This document shows positions 11,451 through 23,834 of a stretch of DNA of 64,000 bases, piece by piece. A program made the translations under genes and the position numbers. Each line of letters opens with the position of its first letter. Position 1 is the stretch's first letter. The stretch is from Medicago truncatula. Lineage: Eukaryota; Streptophyta; Magnoliopsida; Fabales; Fabaceae. Location of the stretch: NCBI RefSeq assembly GCF_003473485.1, contig NC_053042.1, forward strand, positions 31,478,762-31,542,761, given 5' to 3'. The notes under the pieces are model-generated. The model did no database searches. It saw nothing but the letters and a program-made list of their open reading frames with translations, and was not told the DNA's origin.

Positions 11451-12992
11451 GGCTAAATTAATTAAATGGTCCCTTAACTAATTCTCAGTTTTTATTTTGG
11501 TCCCATAAGTCTTAAAATCATCAATCGAGTCCCTCAACTTTTGCTCCGTTATTCAAAAAGATCCTGACCGTTAACTTTAACTTGAAATGTCTAAAGTGAA
11601 ACACAAACAATGTTGGTCCACCATAGATCCTATTAATTTTTTAATTTAAACCGTTTGATCTTTTGTTTAAAAGTATAACTATTGGATTATGCGTGTCTAT
11701 TTTATCTTACAGTGAGTCAACAACAACTAATTAATTATCTCCTTCTTCATCTTCATCCTCACTCTTCTTCATCATCTTCAACATCACATTCATCAACACC
11801 ATCATCATCTTCATATTTATTTTTTTTCCAGAACTCACGAAATCAAAATCTTCACTTTTATACTATGTCCATCTTCTTTATATTAACATCATTCATCTTC
11901 TTCAAATCAATCCTTATATGTACCAAAACCCCTAAATAAAACACCATAAATTCAAATACTCATCGGAAATTTTATTTTTGAAGAAATAAAAGGAATGGAT
12001 GGCGTTGCTGTTGTTGTTAATGAAATTCAACAACAGCAACAATCAAAATTCAAACCCCTTTCTACAAACTCTTCTTCTTCTTCCATCTCTTTCTCTAACC
12101 ATCAAAGGCAATCAACACCATCACCATCTTCCTCATTTTGCAGAAAATCCAGAAACAAACAAAAAAATCAAAACTCTCGAAACAAATTTCAACCACCATT
12201 AATCCATTAATGAGACATTTAAGAACAAATACTGAAAGTAAGAGTAGAAGGTCAAGTTAGAGTCAAACCCTCTAAATCAAAATCCTCCGAAAAACGCTTT
12301 CCAATTAACGCGGTGTAGATCTGCACCATACAAATCTTCATCTCTTGAAAGTAGGCATCCACTTCAAATCTAAACCAGAAGAAGAAATACAAAGTATGGT
12401 GGCTGGAAAAGCCCCTTACCGTGGCAGACGAAGAAAAGGGTCGACCAAAAAGCTGTTCCTTTCGTGAAATTAATTGGACCAATGGAAAGCCCTCGTCGAG
12501 AGGATAAAGAAAATGGTCTTACTTTTTTCGATCGGTGCACGTGGTGGTCAAAGCGACGTCAAGAATAGGGTGAGCGGCGGTGGTGATTTTTATGAGAAAA
12601 GAAGGAGCTGCATGCGAGAGAAGACAAGAAGCTCTAAACCTTTGTTTTTTTATTAATTTTGTTTTAGTATAGATATATATGTATATATCCCCTATCAAAA
12701 AAATTGTTGATATATATATTACAATAATGTTGATATAGATTGAGGAGGAAGAAGAAGAGAGAAGATGATGAAAAATAAAAAAAATTAGATGCTGACGGTT
12801 CACTATAGATATAATGGATATTCAATCGAACAGTTAAAATCAAATCAAAAAATGGCACAGTTACTTATTTGACGGAAAGGACGTTTTTGAATTTTGTTTA
12901 AGAAATTGAGGGACCCGATTGATGATTTTAAGACTTATGGGACCAAAACGAAAACGAAGAATTAGTTAAGGGACCAAAAGGTTAATTTAGCC
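11451..12992. mobile_element. Mutator-like element with possible captured DNA
   Basis: The ends GGCTAAATTAATTAAATGGT and ACCAAAAGGTTAATTTAGCC are inverted, and the arms extend about 130-200 bp with 'ggtcccttaact' type repeats. Both ends abut T-runs, so the target duplication is about 8-10 T. The interior is less AT-rich than the arms. It includes a Ser/Gln-rich open frame at 11,995-12,210 and a purine-rich stretch to 12,650. No transposase is present, and a Pack-MULE with captured host fragments is possible. Confidence 0.75.
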
Positions 12993-15407
12993 TTTTTTTT
13001 TTATTGTTTAATGTTTTGTAGTAACAAAAAAAAAACTACATTCTTTTCATTAAAAAACTAAAAACTAAAAAAAAAAAAATGTGAATAAAACTACAATTTT
13101 CTTTGTGGCACATCGTATGGTTTAAATATGATAATTAAAAGCTTTATCAATTTATCATGGCACTTAAATAGTGTCCCTATTTAACTACATTAATATAGTA
13201 TAATTTTTTTCTCAACTCTTATACATGAACACTCGTAATTCAATTTTTTATCCACTCCGTTGTGAATTCAGAACAAAATAAGACATTAATAAACTTAGAT
13301 GTACAGAGCAAATATCAATAATAACTAATAAACAAAACAATCATAAGCAACACCAATAGATGTAGAACAAATGTAACAACCAAGTGTAAATCAAAACTAC
13401 AAATGAACCAAATAACAACAAGCTAAAAAGAGTAGAGAATAGCACACCAAAATTTGTTCACTTAACAAGCTAAATGACCTATATTTAAAGGAGAGAGATT
13501 TTCACTTCCCTGTCAAAGAGTTCTTCACAAAAAGATACAATGAGTTACAAGAAATTTGATTCAATAAGCTCTCCAAGTGCAATCATAATTTCTAGTCTAG
13601 GTGTTTTCTAATTGTTTCTTAACTTTAAAATCTAATCCCAAAAGGAACTAACTCTTAACCTTTGATTTTCTAAGGATCTTATCTTTTAGTGTTCCAAGAT
13701 TCACCCAGGTTGCTCATAAAATACTCAACCTATCATGTGTGTCCCAACTTATAAATCTCTCCCGTGAAGGCACCAACCCTTTCACAAGAACCTCTTCTTT
13801 TGGTTCTCAAATATTCAAAGACCCTCAATATGTAGTGTTTAAGTTCTCTAAAAGTTTCGTTACTTGAGATTCTCAACATTTCTCAACAAATGAGTCAAAA
13901 ACTGCTTATATTGTGTCAAAATCCTGATTGCGCCGCGATTTCCAGGTTTCATACGCACTATTGTTGCTAGGGCAAAATCGTACACACTATTAAAAAATCA
14001 ATTTCTACTATTTCTCTTTGTTGAAAAGTTGATTTTATCGGGAAAAAAATGATGTTTTACTCCAAAAAAATCTTCAATGCTGGAAAATCGATTTTTGTCA
14101 TTTCAATTTCAAAAAACAGAATTTGTTCCACTATTCCAAAAATAATGCAAAAGGCCGCGGTTTTTGGTTCTATGTTTGTTTTCATGTTACATATTTTCTG
14201 TTTTATGTAACAAATTTTAAGTTTACTAGAAGGAACAAACACAATTTTCTAGTCTAAGGCAGTATGTTTGTAAATATTGTCTATATTTTTATACTCCAGT
14301 CGTCCAAACATTTTAAGGGTAAATTGCACTTATCTTCTTGAAGTGTTGTTAAATAGAACAAACACCTCCTCTAGTTTTTAAGTGAACATTGATTTTCCTA
14401 ATTTTTCTATCAAATTAACAAACATTCCCTTGTCCTTTAACATTGTTTCCATTTGTCAAACATCTCAATTTCACGTAAACATGTCAAAAAGATTTCAAGT
14501 TCTTTTCTCCTCTATCGAAACATCTCATTGCACTCTTGCAATATAATCGCCGACCATTGATGGGTAGGATTGCAAGTGGTAAAGCCTCCTTCTTAGGGTT
14601 AGGGTTTATGCGAACCCTAGGGTTAGGGTCAGGCCCGGTTTTGAGGGGGTGCAAACAGCTCAACAGAGCTGGACCTCCCTCAGTCATGGGCCTCAATTTT
14701 TTTTTTTAATACCCACTAGTACTACTGCCCTCAAATTTTTTTTTTTAATACCCCCAGCCATTTTCTGTCCCCTTGTTTTAGCCTTTTAGGCCTATTAGAA
14801 TTAGGTCCTCTTGCTTATGGTGTTAGGTGGGGGTTCCTCATGTATACGGTAGTCATTTTCACCTTTGGGTGTACCGCATATATACGACACCTTATATTTA
14901 TCTTTTAAAAAATATAAATAGAACATTGCTTTTTTTTTTTAAAAAAAAAAACGTTTTAATTTTATCACTGACCTCTTTAGGTTGGGGTAGTTTTTTCATG
15001 TGTGGAACAGCTCTCCTCCACAACATATTGCATGTTTGCTTGGTGACTCTTTGTGCATTTTTATCCTTGGCACTCCTTGTGCCTTGGATGACAAATTGAC
15101 AATATACTTCATTCGGTCACATTATAAACAAAACAACTATTGTTTTATATTAATTGAATATCTAATGTATTTGGTTTATAATATATATCAAATACATATG
15201 AACTTACAAACATTTGCGTATAAGAGTAAGTGATTGTACTTATATGTGTGCTTCTAATAACCTTAGTATACATAATGAATGGGCTATATTGTAAATTAAA
15301 ATACTAGAAATCTTATAGGACTACCTATAGAAGCAAGGAAATCAAAAACTGTATTATTGTACTACTGCAAAAAAATATATATATATAGAAAATAAATAGT
15401 GGCTATT
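12993..15407. other. Intergenic, repeat remnants
   Basis: 13,255-13,900 reads like a decayed retrotransposon terminal region. 14,630-14,830 has transposon-like text such as aggcccggttttgaggggg. No coding exon was recognised. The last part (from about 15,240) is downstream of the minus-strand carbonic anhydrase gene and probably includes its 3' UTR. Confidence 0.4.
14594..14630. repeat. Interstitial telomere-like repeat
   Basis: The sequence contains ttagggttagggtttatg and then cgaaccctagggttagggt, that is, several degenerate units of the plant telomere repeat TTTAGGG in both orientations. It is too short to be an ancestral telomere. A telo-box cluster or filler DNA is more likely. Confidence 0.5.
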
Positions 15408-18400
15408 TCATTCCTTTCGTTTTGGGCCATAGAGTTGTATCTCTCTTCTATTCAGGAGTTGAACAGGTCTTGCATTCTTCTCTGCATGCTGCCATAGATA
15501 GAGTAGTTCACAAGTAAGTAATAATTTATTCCTCTCAAAACAAAACAAAAAAGTAAGTAATAATTTCATATATGCTTGAAGCTGGTTTCCAAGTTTTCTT
15601 TTCCAAAATGAAATTGCTCAATGTTATTGAATATACCTTTGTCTCTATATATAAATTGTTTCTATATTTTTAAGTTTTTTTTTTCACAAAATAATAAGTA
15701 AATTTCTAATATACATTTATCTTTCATTGGATCATATTCACTAATTTGCTATTTCTCTTCATTAAAAGGTCCAAAATAAAAAGAAATGGACGAACTATAA
15801 TTTAATTTATTTGTGTTTATTTTGACAATGCAAATTATTAATGCAACAAAGCATGTTATAATACTTACATCATGGACAGCCTCTCTTAGTAACTCCAACT
15901 GCGCTCTTGAAACACTTCTTATCTGATGATCACGCAAATTCAAAGATTCAGTGAATCAAAAAAATTGGAAGACTTTTTATAACAATAAAAAAAGATATAT
16001 ACGTTTCTTTGTATATAATTAGCGTGCAGACAGACACTAGTGTGTTTGTCGACCCGATGTTCTTAATTGAAGATCATAGTCGGCTTCCATCATGACGAAA
16101 ATCAAATTTGAAGTTTTTGTAGAAAACCTAATATTTAAGATCGGAGGGAATATAGAGTAAAAAAAAAATTGAATAATACCTTTTTATTAATAGTCCAAAT
16201 GACACCTTCAGTGCAAGGAGGAACAGTAAGGGAGCCTATGTATCTATAGTACTTCTTGCCACCCAACTTGATTTCTGAAGGATCAAACACCCCAATGCTC
16301 CTTTCAACTTCATTATCCATCATGGTTTTTATGTATTTGGACAACTGAAACCATTGAAAATAGGATTATTCACATAAATAAATTCAAAGTCCTAATTAAT
16401 TACTCATCATCCATGTATCTTAATTGTTTTAATTTCTTTGGTTTGGATCAACAAAAAAAAAAAATATTGTTACCTTGCTGAGAAGACGATCTGGTCGACC
16501 GATTTTATACATTAGCCCAATAACAGCTAACTTACTCTTCCCGTTTACTTTTGCACTTTCATGAACCATGTGTAGCTCAAGGTCATACCTAATATTTAAG
16601 TCCAAGATAAATTAATGAAATTAATTTTTAAATTCCTAGGTGTTAAAATAATATATGTTGGCCCGTTTGCAATATTTATAATTTGATGAATTTAATAACA
16701 AGACACCCTATATTTTTCAAAACAAAAAGTGAACTAAACCCCAACACTGTGATATGAAATAATTTTCACTAACATTTAATTATTTATAACCATAATATCG
16801 TGTGTCCTCGTGAGTTTAACTCAGTGTTAGCCGATATTTGTGAAAATGCTATCATTTAATGCAGTCAAGGGTTTGACCTAAAGAAGATGGACTTAGCTTT
16901 GTAAAGAAATCTATCGAAAAATATATCTTCAGCAAGAATCGAAGAAGCCGGTTTTAATTCGATGGATAAGAGAAGTTAATCAAGGCGCCTTCAAACTGTG
17001 TGGATAAGATCAAAGACAGCAACGGCTAGTTTCAATTTTTAAATCGAATAGTTATGATTAGGCAGTTATAGGATTATTTGTATAAATAGAAGTTTTTCTT
17101 AAGAAAAACAGGTCACAATTCAATAATACAAAAAACTTACACTCAATACTGTCCGTATGGAAGCGACAAACGAGTCACAAGTTGTAAAGTATGAATATGT
17201 GCACCAATTTTCATTAAGTCTTTACAAATTCAATACAGTTCTTTGAACATCTTTGCAATTTTACTTAATCTTTTTGAAGCATTTTTCCTTTGTTATTATT
17301 TCTACAGCATTTCGATTGGGTTCAACGCAGTCGAATTCAGTCATTTACATTTTGTTCTTGTCTTTTACTTTATCAAAATACTTTACGAACAAGTATTACG
17401 TTTACATTCATACCACAAAAGCACAATATGCTCCTAAGATTTACTGGTTGATCTTGCAAGTAAACTTCATTGAAACCAGCGATTGTTTACCAAAAATCAG
17501 TGTAAACACTCAGTTGATAGGAGCGATACATAATATATACAAGATACAAAGTTCAAACTTCAGTCACCACCAAAAAAAACCATAATATCGTGTAAAAAAC
17601 ATTATTTAAAAAAGAATAGGAGATTATTTTCAAAAATATTTGTTCAAAATAATTAAATACCGTTTACCTTTTTGTAATTTGCTACTGAAAAACTATTTCT
17701 AATTTAAGTTCATGTGTCATTGTGAGTTAAAGAAAATTCATATGTAATTGTGTACAAGAAAAACAATCACCACCAAAAGATATTAGACACCAAAAAAAAA
17801 AATGTATAAGTAAAATAATTCTTGAATTGAGTAAACAACCAAAATGGGTCCTCTCTTTGTATGTCATTCTCGAATTAGACCATAACTCTATTAATATTTC
17901 AAATTAATTTCTGTCTTTGTCAAAAGTTTCTTAGGTCTCTGTCTTTATGTTTTAGTCATATGACGAGGGACCTAATTGAAAAACTTTTTATAAGGACATA
18001 GATTAATGTTGAATATTAATGGAATCGATGAGTAATTTGATAATGACTTATAAAGACAAAGACAGGATAATGGTTTACTCTTCTTGAATTCATATGATCA
18101 TCTAAACATGTGGTGTAAATTTTCACATTAAAATTATTGAAGCATGTTATATACGCTTGTTTAAAAGAAAGGTCTTGTTGACGATTATCTCCGTATCACT
18201 CTTTAAGGATTTCAAAAGAAGAATGAAAGTATAAAATCAAATGAAAAATATGGATATTTGGAAGCAAGACAAACCTCCTGCCATTGATGGTGTGTTCAGA
18301 AGGTGCGTGCCAATGACATTGATGCAGAAAAAACTCTGTGCCATTGATATTTATTGATCCAGCATCTTCCTTCCATTTCACCTGCATCATTTATTATAAA

Positions 18401-21400
18401 GAGATTCTAAAGTTTAGTCAAATTTTAAGATACCAACTTACTACAGTCATTTGTGTCGCATTAACTTAATAACAATTCGCCTAATTAGAGCATTCACAAC
18501 AAAAGGTTTGTTCATTTCTTTAAAACCAACTAAATAGGCACACTATTGTAATGTCAAACAAATGGTGTCTATTCAGAAGATTGTATTTTGAAGGATGATA
18601 TCTCTATTCACTTTTAAGTTACTAGTATTACCCTAATGTTGAGTTACCTACCAATAGTTATTTCTAGAGAAATGATATTTGTACAATCATTTTGCTATAA
18701 TTTTTTGACAATTTTCTCTCTCATACTCACATTATGTTGTTATCTTTTATCTTCCTTTTTCTCTCTCCATTGTTTATGACCAATCAAAAGAGAGAAAAAC
18801 AAAATTGTCATTAAATGGATGTACAAATATCATTGTTCTTATGAGAGTTTCTATGGTGCAGTCAGGAAACTGATTTTTTTGGAAAAGTTAATTATGATCT
18901 TAATGTTTGATTCTTTTTTAAATTGTTGATTACTGATTAATGATCAATATTAATTCATCTAGTAATACTTGCAACATCTTGGACTTACATATACTATTTT
19001 ATCGTTTGCATCTTTAACATGCAAACAGAGTTGATGAAATTATATGATAGTCTTAAGTGTTCCTCTTTGTGGGGTATTATACTTAAAACAAGGTAGGATA
19101 AAATTAGATTAAGTGTAGTCTTGTTAATCTGATGAATTGATAATATTATCGGAACTGAACTTTTGATGTCACTATACAAACAGTGGAGTGTTACTCACTA
19201 TATTTTTAAAGTTATAGTGTTAACTTCACTAAAAAAAATCATTTTCATAACTTCACCGTAGAATTTTTCCTAACTCTTATTTCTATCATAAAGTTATGCT
19301 AATATTTTAATACTAGTCCTCCTTGTTACCGTCTAGTAGTTCGGTTGCATTGCATAGATATTTTATATAGAATCCTAGATTGAACCTAGATCAGCATATT
19401 TCCCCCTTTTAATACATCTCCCTATGGCTCTCTTCTTTTTAAACTCGATCGCTTAAATTAGATAACATAGAGATGTATTTGTTTTCCTAACATATGTAAT
19501 ATTGAAAAGAAAAAAAAAATTGAAAGGATATGTATTATTGAAAATTAACTTCCCTACTATTACTAATTAACGATTTAATAGATTGACATCTAAATAATCT
19601 ACTACTTCCTCTGATCTTATTTACAAGGATCAATAAATATTGATGTTTGGCTCAAAATTTTGATTAAATAGATAAATTTATGTTGACTCTAATATTTTTT
19701 AAATATAAGATCGAAAGGGATACCTTTTATAGATGCATTTAATCAAATCACTGTTTTGATTTAAAAAAATAAAAAATAAATCACTGTTATGTTGATAAAT
19801 TTTAAGATATCTTTAAAAGTGGTTTATAGCTGATAGAGTAATGATACATAGACACCCTTTATTCCCATACACCCTTGTACACCCCATGCATTAGGAAGAG
19901 AGAAGAGGAGAGAAAAGAGAAAGTGTGCTTGTGCGGGGTCCACGTGATTACGTGTCAGATTTTTGTGTGGGTGTCAAAAGGTGTATTGCCACCTAAGGAT
20001 GTCTATGTATCATTACTCATAGCTGATATGACTTGATATGCATGCAGACCCATTTTTTTTGGAAGTACAGTTCAACTAAGTTCGGCATTCAAAAATGATG
20101 GCCTCTAAAAAAAATATTATTGCCGAAAAGGAAAAAAGGCATGTTCCATGTTTCTATTTTTAAGTAAAAAAACATGTTCTATGTTTCTATTTTTAAGTAA
20201 AAAACATGTCCTTAGTAAAAAAATTGTTAATTTTAATTTTAGTGGTTAATAATCATTATACCATGTTATTTTCAATTTAAATAAAAGATTGTTTTTTTAA
20301 AATTGTTTTTTTTATTAGAGGTTTATTTTTACTATTAGGAACGGCATTTAATTTCATAGTAACGGCATGTATGCATGTCTGATGTAGTTTTACATCATCA
20401 CATACAAAAAGAAAACATTTAAAATTAATTAATTTTTTTTTAAGGATTTAAAATTAATTAATTAAAAATTGTAATATTATTTCCACACACATTAAAAATA
20501 ACCACCGATAGGGGGTGTTGGGGACAATGACGCGTTTGTTGCTAGCTGCCAACTATTTAAGGTCCACTATCTAACTTTTTTTTTTCTTTTTCCAAGTCAA
20601 CTATCCAAAACAAATTATGTATCCAAAACAAAACTCATCTAGTTGATTTTTTTCTCAAATCTCAACATAAGTAAATTGATATTTTGAAAATACTTATGAG
20701 ATAAATTCAACATCATCTCATATATATATTATCATTTGTCTTTATATCTTACTAGAATAATATGGTCAAAAGTGTTATCTAAATAGTACATATGGTGAAA
20801 CATTGTCAACTTATACATATTTCTAAAATTCATGACATACATTATGTGACATGTTATTTTTTAAAACACCAAAAATTTGATGTTAAATAATTATTTCTGT
20901 AAGATATATCTGGGTTTTCAAACCAGAGATTAAATATTCGGGTTTTCTTTCTATTATTTAAAACAACCATACAATATTCAAACAATAAAAGTTTTTGTCT
21001 CATTCAATCAATAAAAAAAGAAACAAATTTAAGTGTAGATTTAGATCAGAGAAAGAATTTTAGATGCATTAAACAGAGGAAAAAAATATGCAGATCATAA
21101 TGATGAAATGAATGATTTTCTGGGTTGATTAAATACCTCAATATCATGACCTCTATTTTTAATAGTAGCATTGTGGGGTTTATAGTGCCTCTTTAATTTT
21201 CCTAACTTTGGCACAACCTTCACTCTATGGCTTGACATATCAATTGGAGATTGCATTTTCCCATCTTTACATGTTGCCCATTCCTTCTTGATTTTACCCC
21301 AATGTGAGGGGCCTATTTTGCTATCTTTTGTGTAATCAAATTCATGCTCATCCTCTACACAAATATATAGATCAAATTACTAAAATTATACAACAACAAC

Positions 21401-21550
21401 AAAAAAATACACAAAGATTTATGGAAAAATATAATAGTGATCTTGCTTACCAACTTCTTGTGCTATTGTCCATGTTGTTGAAAGGATTAGGATAGTTGCT
21501 AGTAATAATAGATTTGGAAGGAATATTTTGAGTATTTTTTGGTGCTTCAT
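15408..21550 (-). CDS. Alpha-type carbonic anhydrase, secreted
   Basis: Seven exons on the minus strand: 21,451-21,550, 21,137-21,354, 18,275-18,381, 16,474-16,588, 16,180-16,344, 15,869-15,922 and 15,408-15,479. All junctions are GT-AG and the frame is open throughout, giving 276 residues, normal for plant alpha-CAs. It hydrates CO2 to bicarbonate using zinc. Residues 1-30 form a signal peptide, so it is likely apoplastic or secretory. Zinc ligands His129 and His131 (in [11 protein letters not shown]) and His148 (LELHMVH) are present. So are the proton-shuttle-equivalent His103, the Thr220 equivalent of human Thr199 ([10 protein letters not shown]), and the disulfide pair Cys62/Cys224. The C-terminal motif RSVSRAQ...NARPVQ is typical. 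For the last exon an acceptor two bases upstream is also possible but breaks the frame. The gene appears complete. Introns 2 and 3 (2,755 and 1,686 bp) are swollen by MITEs. The exact paralogue within the family cannot be assigned. Confidence 0.95.
16804..17577. mobile_element. Retroposed insertion in CA intron 3
   Basis: A 16-bp direct repeat, aaccataatatcgtgt, flanks the segment (16,788-16,803 and 17,578-17,593). The left end gtcctcgtgagtttaactca resembles the tRNA-like head (box A) of legume SINEs. The right end is an A-rich tail. The interior from about 16,827 (tgttagcc) to about 17,562 (aacttca) looks like a solo LTR with a TATA-like box tataaatag near 17,083. A SINE later invaded by an LTR element is one reading. 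Confidence 0.55.
17829..18080. repeat. TIR MITE with 10-bp target duplication
   Basis: The ends GAGTAAAC and GTTTACTC are inverted and the arms extend inward for about 50 bp. The 10-bp flank ttcttgaatt is repeated perfectly (17,819-17,828 and 18,081-18,090), indicating a Mutator-type insertion. It lies in carbonic anhydrase intron 3. Confidence 0.85.
18669..18836. repeat. MITE, family with 33,366-33,548
   Basis: Inverted ends are GAAATGATATTTGTACAAT and ATGTACAAATATCATTG. A second member of the same family lies at 33,366-33,548 with the same interior (cctttttctctctccattgtt). It lies in carbonic anhydrase intron 2. Confidence 0.75.
19836..20018. repeat. TIR MITE with perfect 10-bp duplication
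   Basis: The ends GAGTAATGATACATAGACA and TGTCTATGTATCATTACTC are perfect inverted repeats of 19 bp. The target duplication is atagctgata (19,826-19,835 and 20,019-20,028). It lies in carbonic anhydrase intron 2. Confidence 0.92.
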
Positions 21551-21644
21551 GTTTGATTTGGACTTGGAGGAAAGTTTGAATGATGAAAGTAGAAGATGAT
21601 GAAAGAGGGTGATTATCTTAATGGAAGAGAAAAATAAGGAAGGG

Positions 21645-21654
21645 TATTTTATAG
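21645..21654 (-). promoter_or_regulatory. TATA box of carbonic anhydrase gene
   Basis: On the minus strand the sequence reads CTATAAAATA, about 95 bases upstream of the start codon at 21,550. This is a normal distance for a plant gene with a 60-70 base leader. Confidence 0.6.
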
Positions 21655-23260
21655 AAGGGTTAGTGGTAATAAAAAAAATGCATTAACTCCTATATGTAAT
21701 TGCAAAGAAAGTTCTTGTAATATTTGGTGAGTGGAATTAGGTAAAAGTGTGAAACTCCCTAGGTAACTCAAAATTGAATTTGAATCCTTTCTGTCCTTTG
21801 TTTATTCATATTTATTCTCTTGTTTGTCCATTTTGATGTGTAAACACGGAATCTGCATATGTCTTGACAAATGGAGAAAACAAAATGATGGCAGGTTGTC
21901 CATTTTATTATTGTTTAATAAAAAAATGTTCAACGGGCCATTGATAAATAACATAAAATAAAAATGTTCAACAAAACGAGAAGAATTTTGTTATTTTATT
22001 ATGATATTAAGTGAATACACACACATTAAAGTACATTATTGAGATATTCTAGAAATCACTTTGTAGTGGTAAAAAAAAAAATCACTTTATAGGGTTTCAT
22101 CTGTCACTTTAATCATTCATCAATTTTCTAAATAGAGTAAAGCCATCAAACTTTAAAATCACCTAAATAAAATCCGACTAACATACTCGTTGAAGACGTT
22201 AGGGCTGACTTTACCATAGATGTTGTTTGGAAATATCGATTCGGACATGCTTCTTTCAATCTTGAATATTATTTTTTTTAAAAAAGATAAATTAGCATTA
22301 GAGAAAATCGAATCTGAGACCTTGAAGAGGAGCACACTCTCAGGTTCCAAGTCAATATCATCCGACCAACCCAAGTGGGTTCAATCTTAAATATTATTAT
22401 TGGATATTAACAACAACAAAAAATGTCAAACAACGTAAATGTTTCTGATTCATTGCACCTCAAAATCCACTATCTGAAAATAAAAAATAATAAAATAATA
22501 AAACTTCAAATAAAAAGGTTAAAATTTGTAATATATACAACAGTTGGATTAAAAAAGTTTATAAAATAATATTGTTCGGTCAAAAGTTTATAAATGCATG
22601 TATAAAACTCGCATGCATCTATAAAACATACATGAAATACAACATCAAATAACTCACATGCATTTATAAAACATCAGATAACAACAGTTAGATTAAAAAG
22701 TTGTTCAAACAACTGGTTACTCACATGCATTTATAAAGCTCGCAATCAGATTAAACGTATATATGATATAGATATTGATTATCTCTATTTAATTTTCGGT
22801 GAATCTAAAATTATTTAATATGTCATTATGATGTGATAAGATTAATGTTAATTAATTTAATAAAGTTGATACATAAATTCATGTTAGGCTAACGACTTTT
22901 ACCTCATGAACAAAATTGACTTTGATACTTACCGAAAACGAGAATTAATATACCAATAATATTAAGAGTCAATGTAAAATGGCATTAGTTGTTTGATACA
23001 GTGCCGGCTCAATATATCTGTAGGTTTAAAGCGATTTTTAAATTGTTGTCTTTTAAGTGTGTTACGAGAGAAACATAAAATTTATAAACACTAAATGTGT
23101 AAGTTTATTTGAGATATGTCGAACACTAAGTATGGGTATCGTTCTTAGTCAGAGTTCGATTATTGATTCATTTGATTGTGAGAATCTAACTCCTTCTATT
23201 ATACTCAACTTCATTAACGGAAGAACGTTTGTGAACAGAAAAATCTAAAATATATATAGT
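21655..23260. other. Intergenic; CA upstream region plus SINE
   Basis: The first few hundred bases are the upstream flank of the carbonic anhydrase gene. Apart from the SINE at 22,274-22,380, I see only AT-rich, low-complexity sequence. Confidence 0.4.
22274..22380 (-). mobile_element. SINE, tRNA-like, minus strand
   Basis: On the minus strand it begins cccacttgggttggtcgg (box A-like) and later reads cagattcgatttt (box B-like), ending in an A/T-rich tail. An 18-bp flanking repeat, tcaatcttgaatattatt, with one mismatch lies at 22,256-22,273 and 22,381-22,398. Confidence 0.7.
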
Positions 23261-23827
23261 CAATAAGGACATTCTTCAACGTCGTGGTGTTATTGATCAT
23301 GCCTCTACATTGTGTGTGTCAGGGTGTGGATCATTTTTACATTGTAATTTTTTTCGATCAGTTTGGCACTTTATTTATAGGTGGGTTGGTGTATCAACGG
23401 CTGTTCCGTTTTATGTGCCGGACCATTTTAATCAATTCACTTTCAGTGGTGGTATCTCCAAGGTGCACCGCTCTATTATTCAGGTCATCTGGTTCGGTAC
23501 GGTGTGAGAAATCTGGAATGAAGGAAATAACAGGCAATTCAATTATAAAGTTAGCTCGGTTACTCAGGTGGTAGAAACGATTAAGTCTCTTGCTTTTACG
23601 TGGTTGAAGGCAAAATTTGTTTCTCTTCCCTTCAATTACCATGGGTGGTGGCTTAGTCTGTTTGTCATTCTGGGAATAGGCTAGTGTTTTTTCTTCTCCT
23701 GTTTTAATCTTGTACAGGTTCCTTTGTAAATATTGTTTTGACTTTGTTGTCTTCTCCTTAGTACATCTTGTGTCAGGGAAGACACTTTTTTAGGTAATAT
23801 ATTACATTTTAACCTCTTCAAAAAAAA
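23261..23827 (+). pseudogene. 5'-truncated LINE, 3' end of ORF2
   Basis: Translated with frameshifts ignored, the segment reads as the zinc-binding region after a LINE reverse transcriptase: an RRGVIDHAS..LC start, CVSGCGSFLHCNFF, then VWHFIYRWVGV. This matches the zf-RVT region of plant LINEs, whose usual pattern is C-x-x-C-x-x-x-x-x-x-H-x-F. An untranslated tail with an oligo-A end follows. A 7-bp AT-rich direct repeat, atatagt, flanks it (23,254-23,260 and 23,828-23,834). No other LINE domain is present, so this is a dead-on-arrival copy. Confidence 0.8.
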
Positions 23828-23834
23828 ATATAGT

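Noticed and set aside
17253..17585. Open frame of 110 codons in the CA intron
   Set aside because: It lies inside the retroposed insertion and has no domain or start context.
23284..23642. Overlapping frames of 96 and 82 codons on both strands
   Set aside because: The plus-strand third frame matches a LINE zinc-binding region. The others are shadows of it.
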